NCBI GenBank assembly: GCA_002339125.1
Contig: DDJQ01000046.1
Coordinates: 1-5,253 of the forward strand
Length of the DNA stretch: 5,253 nucleotides
Direction of reading: 5' to 3'
Origin: Alteromonadaceae bacterium UBA2620
Lineage (GTDB): Bacteria; Pseudomonadota; Gammaproteobacteria; Enterobacterales; Alteromonadaceae
Part shown: piece by piece, positions 1 through 5,253 of the stretch
How positions within the stretch are numbered: position 1 is the stretch's first letter
Layout of the letters: each line of letters starts with the position of its first letter
Position numbers and translations under genes: made by a program
Notes under the pieces: generated by a model
Databases searched by the model: none
What the model was told of the DNA's origin: nothing
The model's input: only the letters and a program-made list of their open reading frames with translations

Positions 1-564
1 CAACCAGCGGCGTAAATCGTGGCGGAAGCGCTGCACATGCACATAGCTACCACCGGCAAAGCCATTGTCATCCTCTTCGATAACCGCAACTTTGGCTCGC
101 TGCAGGCCCCGGGGATTGTCCTGGGCATACAAATAGCCATTAAGATCGCGACCGTCCAGATAGCGGAAACCCTGTATCTGTTCCACCAGCTCTACGTGGA
201 TCCGCAACAGTTCCATGATTTCCAGGCCAATGGCATAACAAATATCGATGCGATCAGCGCGGATTTGAATAAACAGATCGCAGGGCGTGGAGGGAGCAAC
301 GCGGTCTTCGCTTTGCATATCAGGAAACGGCGTCAATTCAACGGGGATGGGGCCGGGATAAAGTTCACTCCAGTAATTACTGCCCACGGCAATAACCCCT
401 GACACCATGGCTTCGTAGTGTTCATTATCGTAATAATCAATCACTTCCAGTGCCCGACCCAGCTTGGCCCGGACTGCCTGTGAATCGTCGTCAATCACAT
501 TGAACAACAAGTACTGCGCATGCAGATTGGGTTCAGCACAAATACCTTTTTGTGGTTGCGACAT
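1..564 (-). CDS. DyP-type haem peroxidase, YfeX/TyrA-like, N-terminal 188 residues (3' end beyond window)
   Basis: This is the first 188 codons of a dye-decolorising-type peroxidase; the frame is open to base 1, so the C-terminal part is outside the window. The family binds haem b and uses H2O2 to oxidise dyes, porphyrinogens or phenolics; YfeX-like members are usually cytoplasmic. The N-terminus has no signal peptide. Residues about 5-25 (GICAEPNLHAQYLLFNV) resemble the start of the Shewanella/E. coli subgroup. Family landmarks are GFRYLDGRDLNGY (about 132-144) and GGSYVHVQRFRHDLRRW (about 171-187). The signature normally reads G-x-x-D-G-T-E-N-P, but here residues 143-151 read GYLYAQDNP, so Tyr146 replaces the distal catalytic Asp. 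The proximal His and distal Arg should lie past the edge and cannot be checked. ATG 564 is the only candidate start: upstream in frame there is no other start codon before the TAA of the preceding gene. A weak GGGAAG lies just upstream. It is probably co-transcribed with the gamma-glutamyltransferase gene. Confidence 0.87.
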   Translation of the reverse strand, partial: MSQPQKGICAEPNLHAQYLLFNVIDDDSQAVRAKLGRALEVIDYYDNEHYEAMVSGVIAVGSNYWSELYPGPIPVELTPFPDMQSEDRVAPSTPCDLFIQIRADRIDICYAIGLEIMELLRIHVELVEQIQGFRYLDGRDLNGYLYAQDNPRGLQRAKVAVIEEDDNGFAGGSYVHVQRFRHDLRRWL

Positions 565-606
565 AGTCTTCCCGTTGTTTTTATCGTTATCGACCGGTGT
601 GGTTAT

Positions 607-2316
607 TTAATACCCGGCAGCCTGACCATCTTTACGGCTTTCTGATGCGCCATAGTATATCTGCTTATCGGCATCATACATAATCGCTTGATAGCCACCG
701 TAAATCCCCAGTTTGTTTTCCAGTTTGTGGCCTCTTTCCAATAACTCTCTTTCAGTGCTCAGCGAAAAGCCACGCTCCAGACTAATCGAGCCACCGTCTT
801 TCATTAAGGCGCCGGTAGGACTGCTTGAGCCACTGTGAATAAATCGGGGCGCATCACCAGCCTCCTGCAAATTCATCCCAAAATCAATAAGATTGACGAT
901 TATTTGCGCATGCATCTGGGGCTGCGTGGCACCGCCCATCACACCAAAGCTTAACCAGGGTTTATTGTTGCGCGTTACCATGGCCGGAATAATGGTATGA
1001 AACGGACGTTTACCCGGCTGATATTCATTACTATGGCCGGGCTCCAGGGTGAATAACTCACCACGGTTTTGCAGAATAAAGCCGAGTCCGGGCGGGGTCA
1101 TGCCAGAGCCCATGCCGCGATAGTTACTCTGAATTAACGACACCATATTGCCGCGGCTGTCAGCAACGGTGAGATAGACGGTGTCACCGTCGATAACGCC
1201 GGCATCATAGCGATTGGCCGCCTTTAGCGGATCGATAAGTTTACGGCGTTCCCGGGCGTAGTCTTTGCTGATAAGCGGGGCGACCGGGATGTCATTAAAT
1301 GCCGGATCGGCGTAATACTTAGCGCGGTCTTCAAAGGCCAGCTTTTTTGCTTCAACGAAGGTGTGGATATAATCGGCAGAATCCAGCCCCATGCCTTCGA
1401 TGTCGTACTGTTCCAGAATATTGAGGATCTGCAGCGCCGCAATGCCCTGACCGTTGGGCGGTAATTCCCAGATATCATAGCCACGGTAATTCGCCGAGAC
1501 CGGCGTCACCCAGTCAGAGGTGTGAGCAGCCAAATCCTCGTAGCTTAAATATCCGCCCTGCTCTTTCATGTAAGCCGCAATAGCCCGGGCAATATCGCCT
1601 TTATAAAACGCATCCCGACCGCCGGTAGCAATTTTTTCGTAGGTCGCAGCCAGCCCCGGGTTTTTAAACACATCGCCCTTTTGCGGCACTTTTCCGCCCG
1701 GCATGAAAGTGGGTGAAAATCCCGGGTAATGACCAATTCGGTCGACATTCATCTGCCAGTAATATGCCACCAGCTCGCTAACCGGAAAGCCGTTACGAGC
1801 GTAACGAATTGCTGGCGACAACAATGAGGTCATGGGTAAACGGCCAAAGCGATTATGCAGCTCAAACCAGCCATCTACCGCGCCGGGCACGGATACCGGC
1901 AACGGCCCGAAGGATGGAATTTTAGTTAGCCCAGCGGCGGAAAATATCTCAGTAGTCAGCGATTTGGGCGACCGTCCTGACGCATTCAGCCCGTATAGCT
2001 GTTTACTCTCAGCATCCCAGACAATCGCAAACAGATCGCCACCAATACCGCTACCGGTGGGCTCGACAAGGCCCAGCATGGCGTTTGCTGCAATGGCTGC
2101 ATCGATGGCGCTGCCGCCTTGCTTAAGGATATCCAGGCCAACCTGGGTTGCCAGCGGCTGACTGGTTGCCACCATTCCTTCCCGGGCAATCACTTCGGAG
2201 CGACTGGCAAAGGGTTTGCCGGTAATTCTGTCATAAGCACTGGCGGATACAGAGATCACCAGGGCCATAACCACACAAGTCAGCTTTATTCCCATGCCTT
2301 TTACTAACCTCAACAT
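607..2316 (-). CDS. ggt: Exported gamma-glutamyltransferase-family Ntn hydrolase
   Basis: A complete 569-residue gamma-glutamyltranspeptidase/glutathione hydrolase family protein, of normal family length. Such enzymes cleave gamma-glutamyl bonds (glutathione and conjugates) in the periplasm after self-cleavage into two subunits. A signal peptide is clear: basic start, hydrophobic residues 12-25, and likely cleavage after SASA (27). The autocleavage site is Asp378-Thr379 in DGDTVYLTVAD, giving a mature large subunit of about 28-378 and a small subunit of 191 residues, as in the E. coli enzyme. Arg115 (NASGRSP) matches the carboxylate-binding Arg, and Gly461-Gly462 (GVMGGATQPQ) the oxyanion-hole glycines. 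However, the stretch between the ELF at 420-422 and the PGKRP at 434-438 is about 10 residues shorter than in E. coli, so the lid loop is missing, and the E. coli PLSS is PFHT here (438-441). It may therefore be a YwrD- or acylase-like subgroup with hydrolytic or altered specificity. The start is uncertain: Met8 (2295) also precedes the signal peptide, and neither ATG has a well-placed ribosome site. Confidence 0.92.
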   Translation of the reverse strand: MLRLVKGMGIKLTCVVMALVISVSASAYDRITGKPFASRSEVIAREGMVATSQPLATQVGLDILKQGGSAIDAAIAANAMLGLVEPTGSGIGGDLFAIVWDAESKQLYGLNASGRSPKSLTTEIFSAAGLTKIPSFGPLPVSVPGAVDGWFELHNRFGRLPMTSLLSPAIRYARNGFPVSELVAYYWQMNVDRIGHYPGFSPTFMPGGKVPQKGDVFKNPGLAATYEKIATGGRDAFYKGDIARAIAAYMKEQGGYLSYEDLAAHTSDWVTPVSANYRGYDIWELPPNGQGIAALQILNILEQYDIEGMGLDSADYIHTFVEAKKLAFEDRAKYYADPAFNDIPVAPLISKDYARERRKLIDPLKAANRYDAGVIDGDTVYLTVADSRGNMVSLIQSNYRGMGSGMTPPGLGFILQNRGELFTLEPGHSNEYQPGKRPFHTIIPAMVTRNNKPWLSFGVMGGATQPQMHAQIIVNLIDFGMNLQEAGDAPRFIHSGSSSPTGALMKDGGSISLERGFSLSTERELLERGHKLENKLGIYGGYQAIMYDADKQIYYGASESRKDGQAAGY

Positions 2317-2628
2317 AATTATTATTTCGTTACCCTTGTTATTGTGAGTATCTGGCTGTCTGTAAGAATTACCAGCCCGGCGTGAATGCTTTGCCTAAGA
2401 TACCATATTATTACAATCCTTCACTTTTTGCCGAAAAACCAAACACCTTTAAATACGCGGGCTGCGCAACCATCAGCGGGCGCAGGCGAATTGGAATCAT
2501 GTTTGCAATGCTGTTGGTAATAATGAATTGAGTTGCTATGAGCTAATCATCTGTCCCCTCGCTTGCAGTACCAGTGGACCATTTTTCAATTTGTCTTGTG
2601 AGACATCCAACCGCAGAGAGTCAGTACC
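2317..2628. promoter_or_regulatory. Divergent intergenic region between ggt and the glycosyltransferase gene
   Basis: These 312 bp separate two divergently transcribed genes and must contain both 5' regions. The side next to ggt (2317-2460) is AT-rich with short A/T runs, but I could not fit a convincing -35/-10 pair for the minus strand. A candidate promoter for the plus-strand gene is listed separately. The GC-rich patch at about 2456-2490 is unremarkable, and a 5-bp complementary pair (GGCTG 2354-2358, CAGCC 2373-2377) is too weak to call a hairpin. I see no RNA gene, riboswitch or credible small coding sequence. Confidence 0.5.
2514..2542 (+). promoter_or_regulatory. Candidate sigma-70 promoter for the glycosyltransferase gene
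   Basis: TTGGTA (2514-2519) and TATGAG (2537-2542) are separated by 17 bp, each matching 4 of 6 consensus bases. A TGC just before the -10 gives an extended -10 element. Transcription would start near 2549, leaving a leader of about 80 nt before the ATG at 2629. This was found by eye only; matches of this quality occur by chance. Confidence 0.28.
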
Positions 2629-3498
2629 ATGAGCACAGAATTTAGTATCGTTACTATTGTGAAGCATCGCACCCAGCAGTTATCTAATTTGCTAAGCAGT
2701 ATTGAGCGTTCTTCAGTTATCCCTAAAGAGGTGGTGATTGTATGGATGACCTCGCCCAGTGACGAGTCGCTATTAAGCAGTGAGCACTTTGACATTCAGC
2801 ATTGTTTCACGACGCATTCAGAGTTACCCATAGCTAAAGCCCGTAATCGTGGCTTTGAAGCCTGTACCACCGCAAAGATTATCTACCTGGATGTAGACTG
2901 TATATGCCCGGCAACGCTGCTGCAGGAAATGACAGCGCCATTGGTAAACGGCAAGGTAACCACCGCAAACATCACTGACCTGCCGTGCAAAACCGAAGAA
3001 GTCTCTGAAAGTGTCTTACAAGACCTGGCAGCAATACCCGTTCAGGCGCCAAAAGAATTGCCTTTTGTTCATTTTGATGCCACGGCATTTGCTATCACCA
3101 GCGATGATTTTGACCGTCTCGGTGGCTTTGATACCGACTACGATGGCTACGGCTTCAGCGATGTGGATTTTGCCATGCGCTGCAGTCAGGCCGGCCTTAC
3201 ATTAGTGAATACCGGCCGCCACGTATTTAAACAATTTCATATGCATTTTAACCCACCACTTAACCACCTGTGCGATCTCGTTGCCAACGCGGAGCTGTTT
3301 AAACAAAAGTGGAGTTGTTATCCCTTCTGCGACTATTTCGAGAAGTTTGCTGAGCTTGGCTATGTGAATGCGGATTATGAACAAGCCGGGATCCGGGTTA
3401 CCCGCCTGGCATCAGAGGAAGAGCTGGATGAATTTTTTATTGAACAGCCCTGCGAGGAACAACCGGAAGTTGCAGAGGAAATGCGGCAAACCGCTTAA
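2629..3498 (+). CDS. Soluble GT-A-fold glycosyltransferase (GT2-like with GT7-type C-terminal motif)
   Basis: A 289-residue protein with the hallmarks of a nucleotide-sugar-dependent, metal-dependent glycosyltransferase. The N-terminal beta-strand FSIVTIVKHR (5-14) starts the nucleotide-binding half. ELPIAKARNRGFE (65-77) is the conserved family-2 segment before the metal-binding D-x-D, seen here as YLDVD (Asp88 and Asp90). The second half has the galactosyltransferase-type C-terminal block: LGGFDTDYDGYGFSDVDF (164-181), with Asp178/Asp180 in the position of the catalytic acidic pair, and a His-rich FKQFHMHFNP (200-209) that could supply a metal ligand. There is no signal peptide or membrane segment, so it likely works in the cytoplasm. 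The C-terminal tail (about 262-285) is strongly acidic. Donor sugar and acceptor cannot be told from the sequence. It stands alone with no other polysaccharide gene in view, so the pathway is unknown. A weak GAGAG about 8 nt upstream supports the ATG. Confidence 0.8.
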   Translation: MSTEFSIVTIVKHRTQQLSNLLSSIERSSVIPKEVVIVWMTSPSDESLLSSEHFDIQHCFTTHSELPIAKARNRGFEACTTAKIIYLDVDCICPATLLQEMTAPLVNGKVTTANITDLPCKTEEVSESVLQDLAAIPVQAPKELPFVHFDATAFAITSDDFDRLGGFDTDYDGYGFSDVDFAMRCSQAGLTLVNTGRHVFKQFHMHFNPPLNHLCDLVANAELFKQKWSCYPFCDYFEKFAELGYVNADYEQAGIRVTRLASEEELDEFFIEQPCEEQPEVAEEMRQTA

Positions 3499-3511
3499 GA
3501 CGTAAAACATT

Positions 3512-3551
3512 AAAAAGCCCGGTGCTACTCATAAAGTGAACCGGGCTTTTT
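3512..3551. terminator. Bidirectional rho-independent terminator between convergent genes
   Basis: The arms AAAAAGCCCGGT (3512-3523) and ACCGGGCTTTTT (3540-3551) are perfectly complementary over 12 bp, enclosing a 16-nt loop. The GC core is 7 bp. On the plus strand the stem ends in a run of six T; on the minus strand the complementary A run also yields a T tract. It begins 13 bp after the glycosyltransferase stop and 14 bp after the catalase stop, so it can end transcription from both sides. Confidence 0.93.
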
Positions 3552-3565
3552 TGCATTTAGCTGAC

Positions 3566-5068
3566 TTATTTATCTTTCAGCGGTGTATCTTCGGTTACCG
3601 GTACCGTATTCACATCGGTATCCAGTGACTCAACGGCCTTTCTAACGCCTGCCGCATAGTCTGGGTGGACCTTTTCGAGTACCGCATACCAGCGTTCTTT
3701 TACCCCATCTGAGCATGGCCCCATGGCCGCTGCGTAAGTTTTGTATAAGCGGGCCTTTTGTTCGTCGGAAAACATTTCATACAGCGCTCTGGGCTGCACA
3801 TAATCAATGTCTGCTTCCTCCTGATTGTAACGGTCGGCGTCGCCGTCGATACGCAGCGGTGGTTCGGGGTTTTCCACCTGTGCTTGTGGGCCGCTATGCT
3901 GATTAGGTTCGTAATAGGCATCCGGGTTATCAAAATCATTGGTAAAGAATCGCATGGCGCCATCTTTGTGATAGTGATTCACCTTAGCGTTCTTTGGAGC
4001 ATTAGCAGGCAGGGCTTCATAGTGCGTTCCGAGTCTGTACCGGTGCGCATCTGCATAAGAGAAGATTCTTGCCTGAAGCATTTTATCCGGACTAAACCCG
4101 ATGCCTGGCACCACATTAGAAGGGCTGTAGGCGGCATTTTCTATCATCTGAAAATAATTTTCCGGTACCGTATGCATTTCCAGCTCGCCTACTTCAATCA
4201 ACGGATAGTCTTTGTGAGGCCAGACTTTAGTTAAATCGAAGGGATTGTAGGCCTGATTACCGGCTTCCTCTTCAGGCATTACCTGAATATACAGTGTCCA
4301 CTTGGGGTAGGTGCCTTCATCAACGGCGTTGATAAGGTCTTCCTGATAAGACTCCCGGGTTTTGCCAATGATGTGCTCGGATTCCTCATTAGTGTAATGC
4401 TCGTGACCCTGCTGGGTTTTAAAGTGGAACTTCACCCAGAATCGCTCGCCCTTCGCATTCCACATACTAAAAGTGTGGGAGCCATAGCCATTCATATACA
4501 TCGGATTTTTGGGAATACCGCGGTCAGACATTAAGATCGTCACCTGATGCACTGATTCGGGCTGAGCCGCCCAGAAATCAAACATGGCTTCCGGGCTTCT
4601 GAGGTTAGTTTTGGGGTGGCGTTTCTGAGTGCGAATAAAGTCAGGAAACTTAAAGGCATCGCGGATAAAGAAAATGGGCGTGTTATTACCGACCATATCC
4701 CAGTTGCCTTCTTCAGTATAAAACTTAAGGCTGAATCCACGCACATCGCGTTCTGTATCGGCCGCGCCGGACTCTCCGGCTACCGTCGACCAGCGGCTTA
4801 ACACGTCAGTTTTCTTGCCGATTTCTGAAAACAAATCGGCGCAGGTGTATTGGGTAATGTCATGAGTAACGGTAAACGTACCCTGCAGCCCCCATCCCTT
4901 TGCGTGTACTGCCCGCTCTGGAATACGCTCTCGATTTTGATGGGCAAGCTTTTCGATTAGCTGATAATCCTCCAGCAGCACCGGGCCGCGACTGCCTGCC
5001 GTTTTTGAAGTGGAATTTGACGAAACCGGAGCGCCTGCGGTGGTAGTTAGCTTGGGTGCTTTAGCCAT
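3566..5068 (-). CDS. katA: Monofunctional haem catalase (small-subunit, clade 3-like)
   Basis: A complete 500-residue catalase that converts H2O2 to water and oxygen, presumably in the cytoplasm since no signal peptide is present. The order is typical: LTTTAGAPV start motif (7-15), GPVLLEDYQLIEKLAHQNRE (28-47), the active-site block RERIPERAVHAKG with catalytic His55, VGNNTPIFFIRD (126-137) with the distal Asn (128 by family alignment), and RIFSYADAHRYRLG (334-347) with Tyr338 as the proximal haem ligand. All key residues are intact. The length and absence of a C-terminal flavodoxin-like domain make this a small-subunit enzyme rather than an HPII type; such enzymes are usually homotetramers that can bind NADPH. 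The ATG is supported by AAAGGA six bases upstream. The gene is probably its own transcript, ending at the shared terminator. The symbol katA is a family-level label; paralogue naming (katA or katB) is not decidable here. Confidence 0.98.
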   Translation of the reverse strand: MAKAPKLTTTAGAPVSSNSTSKTAGSRGPVLLEDYQLIEKLAHQNRERIPERAVHAKGWGLQGTFTVTHDITQYTCADLFSEIGKKTDVLSRWSTVAGESGAADTERDVRGFSLKFYTEEGNWDMVGNNTPIFFIRDAFKFPDFIRTQKRHPKTNLRSPEAMFDFWAAQPESVHQVTILMSDRGIPKNPMYMNGYGSHTFSMWNAKGERFWVKFHFKTQQGHEHYTNEESEHIIGKTRESYQEDLINAVDEGTYPKWTLYIQVMPEEEAGNQAYNPFDLTKVWPHKDYPLIEVGELEMHTVPENYFQMIENAAYSPSNVVPGIGFSPDKMLQARIFSYADAHRYRLGTHYEALPANAPKNAKVNHYHKDGAMRFFTNDFDNPDAYYEPNQHSGPQAQVENPEPPLRIDGDADRYNQEEADIDYVQPRALYEMFSDEQKARLYKTYAAAMGPCSDGVKERWYAVLEKVHPDYAAGVRKAVESLDTDVNTVPVTEDTPLKDK

Positions 5069-5074
5069 TTTCTA

Positions 5075-5080
5075 TCCTTT
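5075..5080 (-). promoter_or_regulatory. Shine-Dalgarno site of the catalase gene
   Basis: Read on the minus strand, AAAGGA sits six bases before the ATG at 5068. It is the best-placed ribosome site among the four genes and fixes the catalase start. Confidence 0.8.
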
Positions 5081-5121
5081 GATTATGAGTTCCTGAATTG
5101 GTACGCCTTCGAGCTCTAAAG

Positions 5122-5144
5122 CGACCAATCGATTTTATCGGTCG
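5122..5144. repeat. Imperfect inverted repeat in the catalase 5' region, possible operator
   Basis: The arms CGACCAAT (5122-5129) and ATCGGTCG (5137-5144) are complementary at 7 of 8 positions around a 7-bp spacer. The repeat overlaps the GATAAAAT that may serve as the catalase -10 element, lying about 55-75 bp before the start codon. The geometry suits a dimeric regulator, but one such repeat can arise by chance and no regulator is identified. Confidence 0.35.
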
Positions 5145-5238
5145 GTTGACTAAGCGAAAGCGATTGTGCCGTCGGCATTTGCATAACAAAAGAAATTTTG
5201 TGGCTCGAATGGGTGGGAGGCAAGGAGCCCAATCGAGT

Positions 5239-5244
5239 AGGAGG
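5239..5244 (+). promoter_or_regulatory. Consensus Shine-Dalgarno at the right edge, for a possible divergent gene
   Basis: A full AGGAGG is followed by nine bases up to the end of the window. A start codon immediately past the edge would be well spaced. This suggests a plus-strand gene divergent from the catalase, but none of its coding sequence is visible. Confidence 0.4.
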
Positions 5245-5253
5245 GAGTTTTAC

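Larger units (their letters stand above)
5069..5253. promoter_or_regulatory. Catalase 5' region, probably shared with a divergent gene beyond the edge
   Basis: This stretch has no coding sequence. It must hold the catalase promoter, read on the minus strand. An AT-rich GATAAAAT (minus strand, about 5133-5140) could be a -10 element but has only a poor -35 partner, as is common in activator-dependent promoters. The hexamer CAATCG occurs three times: plus strand at 5126-5131 and 5230-5235, minus strand at 5161-5166. I could not find a clear tandem OxyR-type pattern, so peroxide control by OxyR is plausible from the family but not shown here. Confidence 0.45.

Noticed and set aside
19..402. Plus-strand 127-codon open frame
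   Set aside because: It lies opposite the DyP gene, whose product has clear family motifs; the plus-strand translation shows no recognisable domain.
2354..2377. Small hairpin GGCTG/CAGCC in the ggt leader
   Set aside because: Only 5 bp of stem with a 14-nt loop and no T tract; expected by chance in a 300-bp gap.
2499..2531. Ten-codon open frame (starts MFAML) upstream of the glycosyltransferase
   Set aside because: There is no ribosome site, and it overlaps the candidate promoter; it is too short to support as a leader peptide.
3758..4234. Plus-strand 158-codon open frame with some hydrophobic runs
   Set aside because: It is antisense to the highly conserved catalase coding sequence, has no family resemblance and is best explained as a shadow.
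5101..5200. OxyR binding site upstream of the catalase
   Set aside because: I looked for the spaced ATAG/CTAT tetramer pattern on both strands and found only scattered partial matches such as ATCG, not a convincing tandem site.

Overview
The window reads as ordinary chromosomal DNA of a gammaproteobacterium. An Alteromonas/Shewanella-like member of Alteromonadales is my best guess, from the look of the catalase and of the DyP-type peroxidase N-terminus; this is recognition from memory, not a search. It holds four protein genes, one of them cut by the left edge, with short intergenic gaps. I see no mobile element, CRISPR array, tRNA or rRNA.

Layout, left to right. Positions 1-564 (minus strand) hold the first 188 codons of a DyP-type haem peroxidase whose C-terminal half lies outside the window. 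Directly upstream of it in transcription order, 607-2316 (minus) is a complete exported gamma-glutamyltransferase-family enzyme. The two are 42 bp apart with no terminator between them and are probably co-transcribed. A gap of about 310 bp (2317-2628) carries the divergent 5' regions of this pair and of the next gene. Positions 2629-3498 (plus) encode a soluble GT-A-fold glycosyltransferase. It converges on a complete monofunctional haem catalase at 3566-5068 (minus), and a strong bidirectional terminator at 3512-3551 serves both. The last 185 bp hold the catalase 5' region, with an imperfect inverted repeat, and a consensus Shine-Dalgarno at the very edge that hints at a divergent gene just beyond.

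Three of the four genes fit a peroxide/thiol theme: catalase removes H2O2, the DyP peroxidase would consume peroxide, and a gamma-glutamyltransferase could act on periplasmic glutathione or other gamma-glutamyl compounds. That link is inference from gene content; the glycosyltransferase does not obviously belong to it. I found no convincing undescribed system. The most notable points are that the DyP peroxidase lacks the family's near-invariant distal Asp (Tyr146 and Ala147 replace the Asp-Gly of GXXDG), and that the gamma-glutamyltransferase lacks the lid loop and several substrate-binding residues of the E. coli-type enzyme.
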